Positions 37,454 through 47,619 of a stretch of 64,000 bases of DNA are shown here, one piece after another (position 1 is the stretch's first letter; each line of letters starts with the position of its first letter). Below the pieces are notes generated by a model. The model saw only the letters and a program-made list of their open reading frames with translations. It did not search any database and was not told the DNA's origin. The DNA comes from Paracoccaceae bacterium (GTDB lineage Bacteria; Pseudomonadota; Alphaproteobacteria; Rhodobacterales; Rhodobacteraceae). A program made the translations under genes and the position numbers. The DNA lies in NCBI GenBank assembly GCA_026706985.1, contig JAPOXR010000061.1, positions 45,145 to 109,144 of the forward strand. The letters run 5' to 3'.

Positions 37454-40400
37454 ATGCGATTTCATGCCGATGGTCCCGCGATTCCTGACATTCTTCTGGA
37501 GCGCAGCGACGCCGGCCGTGTCGTGTTTCTCTGCGGTGCGGGTGTTTCCCTGTCATCCGGCATGCCCGACTTCGTCGGTCTTACCAAGCATGTAATCGAT
37601 TTCCTTGAGCCTCCCGAAGATTCCGACATCATGGCGGCATTCAAGCCGTGGCTTCACAACCAGCCAGGTCCAAAGGTGCCCTTGGACCAGATTTTCAACC
37701 TGCTGCATCAGGAATATGGAAGGAACGATGTCAACGTCCTTGTCACCGAACGGCTTACGGAAGGTCAGAGAGCAAGAGAATTCGCTCGTGAGCACGATCT
37801 GATCAAACGGATATCTTTCAGCCGGTCAGGTGTTCCCCAGATTGTCACCACTAACTTCGACAGGCTCTTCGAGACTGACGTTCCGGACACAATGGTAAAA
37901 CTTCATGTTCCGCCCGCGCTTCCTGACCTTGCCCATGGCGCATCGATAGAGGGCATAACCTACCTGCATGGTCGAATCGCGGAAGCGGACGCCGTTGAAC
38001 ACAGATATGTGCTAAGCAGTGCGGACCTTGGCCGCGCATACCTTTCGGAAGCATGGGCGACGAAGTTCATCAGGAACCTTTTAGGCCGGTACACGGTTGT
38101 TTTGGTCGGCTACCAGGCCGAAGACTCGCCGATCAAGTACCTGCTCCAGGGGCTGAACGAGGACGGAGAGCGTAACCGTTCACGACTCTACGTAATTGAC
38201 AAGGGTATGCCCGAAGAGATCGAGGCAAAATGGCGTGATCGCGGCGCGACGGCCATCGCATATGCGGATCATCCTCAACTGTGGCACACGATGGAAGCCT
38301 GGGCAGAACGCGCCGATGACCCGCGCGGCTGGAGAGCTTCAGTCATTTCGACCACGAAGCGAGATCCGAAGAGCATTGCCGCGCATGAACGAGGTCAGGT
38401 CGCGCACGTTCTGCGCACAGTACAGGGAGCGAAACTCCTTTCCCAAGCTGGGTCGGCAGTCCATCCCGAGTGGATATGCGTTCTCGATGCAGACGTTCGT
38501 TCCGCTGAACTGTACAGTGGTGCCGCCGATGGCAACAGGAGTTTCGATCCTTGGCTTGCCTACGGCCTTGACGATGACCGTCGGCGAGATCCGGGCAACG
38601 ATAACCTGCTTGTCTGGCGTCCAGGAGATGACAATCCGCACGAATTTCATCGGCTTGGGGGAAGACAGGCCGACGGCTCCATAGAGTCGCCCGCCAGGCT
38701 TGGGTATCTAATCACCTGGATCATGGAGTCAGTCCATAGCCCCGTTCTGGCCTGGTGGGCCATTCGACAGAACAGTCTTCACCCTTGCCAGCTTCATCGC
38801 ATTGATCATGAAATTTTATACAACAAGAATCTCCCGCGGAATGCGCGCCACGTCTGGAACCTAATCCTCGAACACCAACGCGACCTGAGGAATCACCTGT
38901 GGTTGGACGATAGCTGGTTTCACCTGAAGAACAGAATTGACGCTGAAGGTTGGAGCAACAGCGTTATCCGCGACTTCCGCCAAGCGTCCCGGCCCAGAGT
39001 GAAAATTCGGCCGCTGGTCGGACTCGGCAATGTCAAGCCGCCGACTGCGGGCTGGAGCGGCATCCAACTGCGCAACCTGGGCAGGGTCGAGCTGAAATTC
39101 CTAGAGACGCAAATTAACGATCTTGAGATTCCCGACACGGCGTTGCCCCAAGTGTTCAAGATCATGGAAGATCAGCTTGCCGTTGCGTCCGGGCTACTGG
39201 CAGATGTCGATCAAAGGTATTTCACGACGCCGACCTGCTACCCGAACCGGGAGGTGAATGGCGAAATGCGCCATTCCGAAGCCGCGGAATTCATGACGCA
39301 GTTCATTGAGTTGTTCGAAAGGCTCGTGGAATTGAGGCCCGAACTTGGCAGAGCCCACGCCATAACTTGGTCCGAGTCGGACAGATTCTATTTTCGCAAG
39401 CTCAAGCTGTTCGGGCTTTCAAAGGAGCGCATTTTCGAGGCCGATCAAGTGCTTCAGACAGTCTTGTCCTTCGATCAGGAAGCCTTTTGGGACAGTGAAA
39501 TCGCCCGCGAACTGCTGTTCCTACTCGTTGACAGATGGAAAGAGTTCTCGCTGGAAGGCAGGGCTCAGTTAGCCGAGCGTATCCTGAAGGGACCGGAGCA
39601 GCCCGACCACTGCCCGGATGAAAAGTTTCCGCGCCTGCGGAACGTATACGCGGCGCGCTATGGAAAGTACCTCGAATTGGAGGGCTGTGCATTGCCCAAA
39701 GATCACGAGTTAAGGCTTGCCAAGATCATCAACGAAATTCCGCAGTGGCACGACAGCTGGGCAACCGCGACGGTCACGGCATGGGGCGTTCACGTCGGCT
39801 GGGTTGGCATCAATACAGCACCGGACGTATTGACGAACCTCCCCATGAACGAGGTCGTTGCCAAAGCCATGGAAGTCTCGGACACAAAATTCGGTGACTT
39901 CACTGAAATGCAACCCTTCAAGGGGCTGGTCAAGAGGAGCCCACAAAGGGCACTTACCGCGCTGACGTCGGCAGGGAAAACGGGCGATCATCCAACGGAG
40001 TTGTGGTCTGCGATGATCGACGAGTTACCTGAAGATGCCTCACCTCGGCTAAAGCAGCAGTTCCTGCGCAGGATCGCGCGTCTGCCGCAAGACGTGATCG
40101 TTGAACTGCGGCATCCCTTGGGACGTTGGCTGAACGGGCAGCTTGCCTCTGCCATAGAACTGGACGAGAATCTGGCCTGGTCAGTATACGATCACGTGGT
40201 TGACAACATTCTCAGCGGTTGTGAAGAGGCCGGAAGTAGTAGTCGTGGAGACGTGCTCCTGAATGGCAAGGTCGTCCATCAGTCGCGGCGTACGCTCGAT
40301 CATGCGATCAACGCTCCCCTTGGAATGTGCACTGAAGCACTCTTCAAAGCGGTTCCCGGGGAAGCGCACGAAGCGGGATCCCTGATCCCCGATCACGTCA

Positions 40401-41242
40401 AGGCCCGTCTGGAACGACTTCTCTCGGCGTCGGGCGAAGGAGCGGATCACGCAGTCTCAGTGACGGCGAGCAAGCTCAACTGGATCATGCAGGTAGACCC
40501 AGAATGGACAAAGGAACGGCTGTTTCCCATGCTGGATTTCAACAACCCGGCCTCGGAACCGGCATGGAACGGCTTTCTCCATTCAAGAGAGCCCCCCTTG
40601 CCTGCGCTGGCGGCTCTCGTGAAGCCGTTGCTACTGAATCTCCATCCGTGGATCGACAGATTCACTTGGGGTGATGAACTCTCCGAAGTTGCAGGCGAGT
40701 GGCTCGGCTCAATGCGCATCTTCCGTCCAGATCAGCCTGACGGCCTCACGAAGAAGGAGATGCGGTCCGCTCTTCGGTCGATGTCCGATGACACCAGATG
40801 CCGGTTTATCCTATGGCTAGGGCTGGTCGGCGGGGACAACGATGATGGCTGGGCGAATCTTGTCGTTCCTTTCGTGGATACGGTTTGGCCAAGAGAACTG
40901 ATGTTCCGCACATCGTCGTCGGCACGGGCTTGGCTTCGCCTTCTCGAAAACACGGGCGACAGTTTTCCTGCCGTATATCCCGCCGTGAAAAAATTCCTGG
41001 CTCCGGTCGAACCGAACGGCTATCCGTTCTATCGGCTCACTCGCGGGACGGATGATGGTGAATCAATCACGACCCGCTTCCCCGAAGCAATGCTCGACCT
41101 GATGAATACCGTTACACCTGTAGTGGTACAGCATTTACCGTACAAATTGCCAGAGATTCTGGAAATGATCTCCGAATCTGATGAGTCGCTTACCTCCGAT
41201 CCCCGTTACCTGCGGCTGATAGATCTGGTTGAGCGAAGTTGA
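37454..41242 (+). CDS. Large SIR2-domain protein (1262 aa), candidate defence-associated sirtuin
   Basis: VVFLCGAGVSLSSGMPDFVGL; QIVTTNFDRLFE; ITYLHGRI; VVLVGYQAEDSPIKYLLQGL; then a ~950-aa C-terminal region without recognised motifs. Confidence 0.87.
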   Translation: MRFHADGPAIPDILLERSDAGRVVFLCGAGVSLSSGMPDFVGLTKHVIDFLEPPEDSDIMAAFKPWLHNQPGPKVPLDQIFNLLHQEYGRNDVNVLVTERLTEGQRAREFAREHDLIKRISFSRSGVPQIVTTNFDRLFETDVPDTMVKLHVPPALPDLAHGASIEGITYLHGRIAEADAVEHRYVLSSADLGRAYLSEAWATKFIRNLLGRYTVVLVGYQAEDSPIKYLLQGLNEDGERNRSRLYVIDKGMPEEIEAKWRDRGATAIAYADHPQLWHTMEAWAERADDPRGWRASVISTTKRDPKSIAAHERGQVAHVLRTVQGAKLLSQAGSAVHPEWICVLDADVRSAELYSGAADGNRSFDPWLAYGLDDDRRRDPGNDNLLVWRPGDDNPHEFHRLGGRQADGSIESPARLGYLITWIMESVHSPVLAWWAIRQNSLHPCQLHRIDHEILYNKNLPRNARHVWNLILEHQRDLRNHLWLDDSWFHLKNRIDAEGWSNSVIRDFRQASRPRVKIRPLVGLGNVKPPTAGWSGIQLRNLGRVELKFLETQINDLEIPDTALPQVFKIMEDQLAVASGLLADVDQRYFTTPTCYPNREVNGEMRHSEAAEFMTQFIELFERLVELRPELGRAHAITWSESDRFYFRKLKLFGLSKERIFEADQVLQTVLSFDQEAFWDSEIARELLFLLVDRWKEFSLEGRAQLAERILKGPEQPDHCPDEKFPRLRNVYAARYGKYLELEGCALPKDHELRLAKIINEIPQWHDSWATATVTAWGVHVGWVGINTAPDVLTNLPMNEVVAKAMEVSDTKFGDFTEMQPFKGLVKRSPQRALTALTSAGKTGDHPTELWSAMIDELPEDASPRLKQQFLRRIARLPQDVIVELRHPLGRWLNGQLASAIELDENLAWSVYDHVVDNILSGCEEAGSSSRGDVLLNGKVVHQSRRTLDHAINAPLGMCTEALFKAVPGEAHEAGSLIPDHVKARLERLLSASGEGADHAVSVTASKLNWIMQVDPEWTKERLFPMLDFNNPASEPAWNGFLHSREPPLPALAALVKPLLLNLHPWIDRFTWGDELSEVAGEWLGSMRIFRPDQPDGLTKKEMRSALRSMSDDTRCRFILWLGLVGGDNDDGWANLVVPFVDTVWPRELMFRTSSSARAWLRLLENTGDSFPAVYPAVKKFLAPVEPNGYPFYRLTRGTDDGESITTRFPEAMLDLMNTVTPVVVQHLPYKLPEILEMISESDESLTSDPRYLRLIDLVERS

Positions 41243-41584
41243 ACAAAGGAGCGCGAGAAATCAGCGTCGATGATGTATGCTGAGTATTTCTCACGCATCC
41301 ACTATGTGACGATATTGGAAATTGCAGGTGCTCGATCCTTGATGACGGCATTGGTGAGTAAAAAGGAAGGCAATACCCTCGGCACTTTCATTGCCGAAGT
41401 TTCAATATCCGCTAAGCCGCATTCAGGCGGGGACCCGGCGGCTGGGTCCAAATCGGTCTTCAGAAATATAGAAATTGGGCCGTAAAACCGCGCCAGGCAC
41501 CCAACTCCACTTGCCGCTCAAAAGCAATTTTCGGTGTCGCTGCACCAATGGTGCTCAGCTGTAGAATTGCCGGTTCGAATACGG

Positions 41585-42460
41585 TCAGTCAAGAATGCCC
41601 GCATGCCGCATCGCCGCTTTGATGCGGTCTTCGACAGGTTGGCTGACGGGAAGCAGCGGCAGACGCACCTCATTCGCACAGTGTCCGAGAACCGACAGCC
41701 CGTATTTGGCACCGGCGAGACCCGGTTCGGCGAAGATCGCTTCATGCAGCGGCAGCAGACGGTCCTGGAACTTCCTTGCCAGTGCGAAATCTCCCGCAAG
41801 CGTCGCATTTTGAAATTCGGCGCATAGTTTCGGCGCCACATTCGCCGTGACCGAGATACAGCCAACACCGCCATGCGCATTGAATCCGAGCGCCGAGGCA
41901 TCTTCTCCGGAAAGTTGAATGAAATCCTGACCGCAGCTTACACGTTGCTCCGAGACCCTGACGACATCGCCGGTGGCGTCTTTCACTCCGATGATTCTGG
42001 GCAATTCGGCGAGCCGTCCCATAATCTCCGGCTGCATATCCACAACCGAGCGGCCGGGTATATTGTAAATGATGATCGGGATGCCGGACTGATCGTGCAA
42101 TGTCTTGAAATGGCTGAACAAACCCTCCTGAGTCGGCTTATTGTAATAGGGTGTGACAACCAGGGCGGCATCGGCACCGACGGTTTCGGCAAAACATACC
42201 AACCGCAGCGCTTCCTCGGTTGAATTCGACCCGGCGCCGGCGATGACAGGAATACGCCCGGCCACCTTCTCGGTGACCGCCCGAATCACCTGCTCATGCT
42301 CCGCATGCGTCAGCGTCGGACTTTCGCCGGTGGTGCCAACCGGCACAACTCCATGGGAACCCTGTTCAATCTGCCATTCGACAAGCGCATCCAGGGCGGC
42401 GAAATCGACGCGCTGCCCGCAAAACGGCGTCACCAGAGCTGGCAATGATCCTTTGATCAT
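41585..42460 (-). CDS. dapA: 4-hydroxy-tetrahydrodipicolinate synthase
   Basis: [67 protein letters not shown]. Confidence 0.96.
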   Translation of the reverse strand: MIKGSLPALVTPFCGQRVDFAALDALVEWQIEQGSHGVVPVGTTGESPTLTHAEHEQVIRAVTEKVAGRIPVIAGAGSNSTEEALRLVCFAETVGADAALVVTPYYNKPTQEGLFSHFKTLHDQSGIPIIIYNIPGRSVVDMQPEIMGRLAELPRIIGVKDATGDVVRVSEQRVSCGQDFIQLSGEDASALGFNAHGGVGCISVTANVAPKLCAEFQNATLAGDFALARKFQDRLLPLHEAIFAEPGLAGAKYGLSVLGHCANEVRLPLLPVSQPVEDRIKAAMRHAGILD

Positions 42461-42581
42461 AATTCGATTTCCTGCAATTTCGGCTCTTGATCGGAAAATC
42501 ACAGACTAGCCTTGTCAATTCGGCTTGCCAAGACGCCCACTATAGCTAGATTCCGCCGAAAACGAGGTTTGGGCAGTCTTC

Positions 42582-44609
42582 ATGACCTCATTCAGGAATT
42601 TGTGGCAAGGGCTTGCCGCAGCAGCTGTCATCTGCGCAACAGATCCCGTCGGTGCAGCAAGCTGGAGCGAAGATGGTGAGGTCTTCGCAGAGCTACTCAA
42701 GGCCGGGCGATCCGGCAATTGGGAAAAAGCCGGGCGGTATGCGGAGGAAATTTCGCGGCCCGAAGCGACCATAGTCGTCGAGTGGCTCCGGTTGCGCGAT
42801 GGCGCCGATGACTGGCAGAGTTATCTGGATTTTCTGCGTCAGCACGGAGACTGGCCGGGCTTGAAAATCCTTCGTGCCTCGGGAGAGGCGGCAATCACTG
42901 CCGACGCCGATCCGGAAAGCGTCGTCGCCTATTTCAGTGATCAGGCGCCACAAACAGGAAATGGCGCGGTACGGCTTGCCGAGGCCTGGTCGAGGCTACA
43001 GCGCGGTGAACGGTCGGTTCAGGCTATTCAGGATGGCTGGAAGTCGCTGCCGTTCACCGATGCCGAGCAGGCCGAGGCGCTTACTCTGTATGGCGAAGAA
43101 CTCGGACAGTTGCATTTTACCCGACTGGATAACCTGTTGTGGGAAAACCGCCGCGACGAAGTCCAGCAGATTTTTCCTTTGCTGGACAAGGGGACGCAGC
43201 GACTCGCAGATGCACGCATGGCATTGCGCAACCGTTTGAACGGTGTCGATGCGCGGGTCCGTCGGATCCCGGCCTCATTGCTGAACGATCCAGGGTTGGC
43301 GTTCGATCGAATTGTCTGGCGGTTGGTCAATGAGCGCGAAGCGCAGGCACTCGAACTCCTGCATGTGGTCAGCGCCTCACCGGATTCGCTCGGACGACCT
43401 GACAAATGGGCCAGCAGACGTCTTGGTATTGCCCATTGGCTGATGCGCGAAGGACGCTATGGAGAAGCCTACCGGGTAGCTTCGCAGCATCATTTGGCGG
43501 ATTCTGACGGTTTGCCGGAACTGACCCTGCTCTCAGCCTCGCGGCGGGGGCGCGCCGAACGCGAACAACTGGCTAAGTATGCGGAACTTGAGTGGCTCTC
43601 GGGTTACCTGCAATACCGCTTCCTGAATGATGATGCGGCGGCGGTCGGACATTTTCAGACCTTTCGCAGCATCGTGACATCGCCGATCAGTCTGGCGCGG
43701 GCCGGATATTGGCTGGGCCTCGCTCATGATGCCAACGGGGCGCAGGAGCTTGCGGCGCAGGCATTCGCATTCGGTGCCGGTTTTCAGACTACATTCTATG
43801 GCCAATTGTCGGCGGAAATCGCCGGCGTCGCCACTGACGCCCGTCTTACCGGGCGAAGGATGGCGGAGCCGCCGGAGTCAGCATCATTGCAGGCGCATCC
43901 GGTGGTGCGGGTCGGACTCTTATTTCACCACGCGAATCATGATTCGCATGCCGCCTGGTTCCTGGCCCACGTTGCCGAATCCCTGGATGAGGTGGAACGA
44001 ATTTCCCTCGCTGCCATGGCATACCGGCACGGGGCGGAGTTTTCGACGGTGAAAGTCGCCAAGGAAGGGGTAAAACTAGGCCATTCCGATATCGGACATC
44101 TGTTCCCGCTTGTCGGTATCGAAGAGCTTGATCTGCCGGTCGCACCTGAAATCGCCATGTCGGTGGCACGCCAGGAAACCGAGTTCCGTGACTCCGCGGT
44201 CAGCGGCAAAGGCGCCGTTGGTGTCATGCAGATCAAACCCAGCACCGGGCGGGAACTTGCCCGGCAGATCGGACTTTCCGGAAACATCAACCATCTCCTC
44301 AGGCACCGTGAAACCAACCTCCTCCTCGGCGCGACGTATCTACGCGATCGACTCGATGAATTCGACGGTTCCTACATTCTGGCATTCGCCTCCTATAATG
44401 CCGGACCGGCGCGGGTGCAGAGTTGGTTGCCGCAGATCGGTGATCCCCGTTCCCGGTCCATCGATGCCATCGACTGGATAGAGCATATTCCCTATGGCGA
44501 GACCCGAAACTACGTCATGCGGGTCATGGAAGCGATTTCCGTCTACCGTATTCGTTTGGCCGGCGAGAGTCTGCCTATTCGAATTTCCGATGATCTCGGG
44601 AACGGCTGA
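42582..44609 (+). CDS. Soluble lytic murein transglycosylase (Slt70-like)
   Basis: C-terminal SLT domain: ARQETEFRDSAVSGKGAVGVMQIKPSTGRELARQIG...LLLGATYLRDRLDEFDGSYILAFASYNAGPARVQSW. Confidence 0.93.
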   Translation: MTSFRNLWQGLAAAAVICATDPVGAASWSEDGEVFAELLKAGRSGNWEKAGRYAEEISRPEATIVVEWLRLRDGADDWQSYLDFLRQHGDWPGLKILRASGEAAITADADPESVVAYFSDQAPQTGNGAVRLAEAWSRLQRGERSVQAIQDGWKSLPFTDAEQAEALTLYGEELGQLHFTRLDNLLWENRRDEVQQIFPLLDKGTQRLADARMALRNRLNGVDARVRRIPASLLNDPGLAFDRIVWRLVNEREAQALELLHVVSASPDSLGRPDKWASRRLGIAHWLMREGRYGEAYRVASQHHLADSDGLPELTLLSASRRGRAEREQLAKYAELEWLSGYLQYRFLNDDAAAVGHFQTFRSIVTSPISLARAGYWLGLAHDANGAQELAAQAFAFGAGFQTTFYGQLSAEIAGVATDARLTGRRMAEPPESASLQAHPVVRVGLLFHHANHDSHAAWFLAHVAESLDEVERISLAAMAYRHGAEFSTVKVAKEGVKLGHSDIGHLFPLVGIEELDLPVAPEIAMSVARQETEFRDSAVSGKGAVGVMQIKPSTGRELARQIGLSGNINHLLRHRETNLLLGATYLRDRLDEFDGSYILAFASYNAGPARVQSWLPQIGDPRSRSIDAIDWIEHIPYGETRNYVMRVMEAISVYRIRLAGESLPIRISDDLGNG

Positions 44610-44676
44610 CGGTTCCGGTTGTCACCCGCTGCCGCCATAATGTGAACAGCCCGGCGAGCACAATCAAAACACTGCC
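44507..44676. repeat. Left copy of the ~170-bp direct repeat flanking the IS element (target site duplication)
   Basis: AAACTACGTCATGCGGGTC...AATCAAAACACTGCC, repeated at 46622..46791 (offset 2115) in manual alignment. Confidence 0.93.
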
Positions 44677-46621
44677 CTTGACTTCAGACTTTTTCAAAGA
44701 CAACTTATTGAAAAAGCTTGACTGCTGCCCCGAAAGGGGCACTACAGCTGCGGATTTCCGGGGGGCTCAGGACTGTTTTCGGGGGCGGCCGCGCCGTTTT
44801 TGCCGCGTTTCGGCCCGCGGCGGCTCCGGCGGTTCGATCACGAACGGCCGGGCGGGCCATTTCAGGCCCAGCGTCCTGTAGATCTCCTTCGCGTCGGGCG
44901 GCGCGGCGTGCGGCAGGCCGTATTTTCCGCGCCCGCCCTTTCCGCTCAGCACGCTGAACTGCAGCTCGGCGAGCGCCCTGCGTATGCGGTCCGGGCTCAT
45001 CGGATTCCCGCGCGCCTCCAGGCGGCGGCGCAGATGCTGCAGGCAGCAGAAGGCCATGTAGCAGATGGCGATGTGGGCGCGGATCCGCCGCGGTTTCCAA
45101 TGGAACACCGGGCGGATCCTGAGATCGCTCTTGTTGGCCCGGAAGCAGGCCTCGATCTCGGAGAGCTTCCGGTACTGGGTGACCAGACCGCGCGGATCGG
45201 CGTCATCACAGCCCCAGGCCATGATCCCCCGCAGCCCGTCCCAGCGGGCCGCGGCGGCGATCTTCGCCTCGTTCAGCGTCACCCTGCCGTCCGGAAAGTC
45301 GAGAAAGCGCGCCACGCCGCGGCCGCACTGCGCGGCCGCGGTTCCGCTTCTTGCGAGGCGGGCCCGCAGCCTTTCGATCCGGCGGGCGCGGTCCCTCCCG
45401 TCCTTGCGGGCCCGCTTCGGCGAATGCGTGGCGATCAGCCGGCCGCCGCCGGTTTCGATTTCGCGCAGGCTCCCGGCGGATTCACCCCAGGGGGCGTAGC
45501 CCTCAGGGTCGAGAATCAGCCGTTTCTCGGCCGCGCTCCGGTTTTTCAGCCGCGCGCCGAGAATATACGGCGTGCCCCGCGCCCGGAGGGCGGCCTCGTC
45601 CGCGGCGCTGATCATGGCCGCGTCGGCGACCACGGTGAGCCGCGTCCCCGGAAGCCGGCTCTCCAGCCTCTCAAGGGCCGAGACCAGCGTTCCGCCCTCG
45701 TAGGCGTTGCCGGGGAACAGCTCGTATCCCACCGGCAGCCCCTCAGGGGTGATCAGGATGGCGAACAGAACCTGGACCCGGTGCGGCTTTCCGTCCTTGC
45801 TGTGCCCCCTGGCCCGCAGCCCGTCCTCCCGCCCGCTCTCAAAATGCAGGGTCGTGGTGTCGTGGAAGACCGCCGTCATCGGCCCGGGAAGCAGCGTCTC
45901 CGCCGCCCTGAGCGAGCTCTCGCGGATCTCGGCCGTCCTGGCGTCGTCAATCAGGTCCATGGTCCGGTACACATAGTCGAGGTTCAGCGGCAGGGCGCCG
46001 TGAGCGTCCAGCCCGCGCACCGCCGCCCTTTTCGACAGCGGCTGCGCGATCCGCGCCAGCGCCAGCTCCTTGACAATCCTGTTGGCGCTCATTCTGCGCG
46101 CCCCGAACAGCCTGTCCCAGCCGAATCCGCTGTAGACCGCCCCGAAGGCCTGCCGCGTCCCGGCCTCGACCCGCCCCCCGTGCCTGCAGTCGGTGATGTC
46201 GGCGCCGGCGGGCTGCGGATTCTCCGCCGCCCGCCGGGCGAGATCGGTCAGCCCGCCGAGCTCCCTGGCGGAGAACAGCGGCTCCGTGCCGCAGCCCCGG
46301 AGCTCCTCCATCACGACCCTGGCGACGCCCTCGAGCGCCTCCAGCCCGGCACCGCTGTGCGCGGTTCCGACATGCCGCAGTACCTGCTGGCGGACCTTCG
46401 CGCCGATCCGCTCCGACCTGACGATCTGGACCTTGGTCCGGGTTTCGTCGATTCGCTTGCGCCTGATGAACATGCCCCCTCATGCCCCGAAAGCACACCC
46501 TTGTCAAGCCAAAAATTTACCAAGGGCACTACATTTGAAAAACAGCGGCCCAAAAGACACAACCCGTTGATCAACAACGATTCCCAAAAAACGGATCCGG
46601 TCAGAAAGGTATGAAGTCAAG
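44677..46621 (-). mobile_element. Insertion sequence, IS1634-type, ~1.95 kb
   Basis: Terminal inverted repeats CTTGACTTCAgACtTTT / CTTGACTTCAtACcTTT; one transposase ORF; flanked by 170-bp direct repeats. Confidence 0.88.
44767..46473 (-). CDS. IS1634-type (IS4-superfamily, DDE) transposase
   Basis: 568 aa; MFIRRKRIDETRTKVQIVRSERIGAKVRQQVLRHVG; FHDTTTLHFES; RLTVVADAAMISA; LSEIEACFRANKSDLRIRPVFHW...IRAHIAICYMAF. Confidence 0.9.
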   Translation of the reverse strand: MFIRRKRIDETRTKVQIVRSERIGAKVRQQVLRHVGTAHSGAGLEALEGVARVVMEELRGCGTEPLFSARELGGLTDLARRAAENPQPAGADITDCRHGGRVEAGTRQAFGAVYSGFGWDRLFGARRMSANRIVKELALARIAQPLSKRAAVRGLDAHGALPLNLDYVYRTMDLIDDARTAEIRESSLRAAETLLPGPMTAVFHDTTTLHFESGREDGLRARGHSKDGKPHRVQVLFAILITPEGLPVGYELFPGNAYEGGTLVSALERLESRLPGTRLTVVADAAMISAADEAALRARGTPYILGARLKNRSAAEKRLILDPEGYAPWGESAGSLREIETGGGRLIATHSPKRARKDGRDRARRIERLRARLARSGTAAAQCGRGVARFLDFPDGRVTLNEAKIAAAARWDGLRGIMAWGCDDADPRGLVTQYRKLSEIEACFRANKSDLRIRPVFHWKPRRIRAHIAICYMAFCCLQHLRRRLEARGNPMSPDRIRRALAELQFSVLSGKGGRGKYGLPHAAPPDAKEIYRTLGLKWPARPFVIEPPEPPRAETRQKRRGRPRKQS

Positions 46622-46791
46622 AAACTACGTCATGCGGGTCATGGAAGCGATTTCCGTCTACCGTATTCGTTTGGCCGGCGAGAGTCTGCCTATTCGAATT
46701 TCCGATGATCTCGGGAACGGCTGACGGTTCCGGTTGTCACCCGCTGCCGCCATAATGTGAACAGCCCGGCGAGCACAATCAAAACACTGCC
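46622..46791. repeat. Right copy of the ~170-bp direct repeat
   Basis: Matches 44507..44676 in manual alignment. Confidence 0.93.
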
Positions 46792-47619
46792 GGAGACCAC
46801 ATGCGTGGCAAGTTCCTCGCCGAAAACCGTAAGCCCAATGGCCGACGCGAACACCAGGTGAAAATAGGCGAAAGGCTGAACAACACTGGCTTCCGAGGCT
46901 TCATAGCATTTGATCAGGCAGAAATGGCCGGCGGAACCGGTCAGGCACAGCAGCGCCATCCATAACCAGTCTGAACCCGACATCGGTTGCCAAAACCAAA
47001 TACAGGCGATGGTCGCTGTCAGGGTGCCGCCGATTCCAGTCCAGAAAAAACTTGTCTCGGCCGAATCCCGCCTTGCGGCATAGCGCGTCAGCAGACTGTA
47101 AAGTGCAAACATACCGGCGCTTAGAAACGCGGCAAGCGACCAGGGTGAGAACACCGCCGCACCCGGTTGAACAATCACCAGCATGCCGGCGAATCCGACA
47201 AGAATTGCCACCCAGCGACGCCATCCGACACTTTCGCCCAGCACCACGCCGGAAAGTGCCGCCACAAGCAAAGGATGACAGGCGAACAGGGCATGCGCAT
47301 CAACTAGGCCGACACGGACAATCGCCCACATCATCACGATCATTTCGGTTGCCAGCAATGCGCCTCGGAACATCTGCAATATCGGCTGCGAAGTCCTGGC
47401 AACCGCACGGATGCCGCCGCGTTTCGAAGCTGAAACCGCCAGCACGAAGATCGCGAAGAACCAGTAGCGGATCAGCACCACCATCATCGGGTTGTAGGTC
47501 ACGGAAAGATATTTCGAGATTCCGTCCTGAAAGGCGAAAATGAGCGACGCCGCAGTCATGAAAGCGATCCCGAGGCGGTGATTGGAACCGGTCACCGGCT
47601 GACTCCCTTGCGACCACAA
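46690..47619 (-). CDS. DMT/EamA-family transporter
   Basis: ~10 TM protein; LIFAFQDGISKYLSVTYNPMMVVLIRYWFFAIFV; LGESVGWRRWVAILVGFAGMLVIVQPG. Confidence 0.88.
   Translation of the reverse strand: MWSQGSQPVTGSNHRLGIAFMTAASLIFAFQDGISKYLSVTYNPMMVVLIRYWFFAIFVLAVSASKRGGIRAVARTSQPILQMFRGALLATEMIVMMWAIVRVGLVDAHALFACHPLLVAALSGVVLGESVGWRRWVAILVGFAGMLVIVQPGAAVFSPWSLAAFLSAGMFALYSLLTRYAARRDSAETSFFWTGIGGTLTATIACIWFWQPMSGSDWLWMALLCLTGSAGHFCLIKCYEASEASVVQPFAYFHLVFASAIGLTVFGEELATHVVSGSVLIVLAGLFTLWRQRVTTGTVSRSRDHRKFE

Noticed and set aside
41270-41485. 71-aa ORF between SIR2 gene and dapA, plus a GGACCC...GGGTCC inverted repeat nearby
   Set aside because: No family recognised; the inverted repeat is short (6-bp stem) and lacks a clear U-tract, so neither CDS nor terminator is claimed.
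44800-46614. 604-aa plus-strand ORF across the IS element
   Set aside because: Antisense to the convincing IS1634-type transposase on the minus strand; Pro/Arg/Gly-rich composition typical of GC-rich shadow ORFs.
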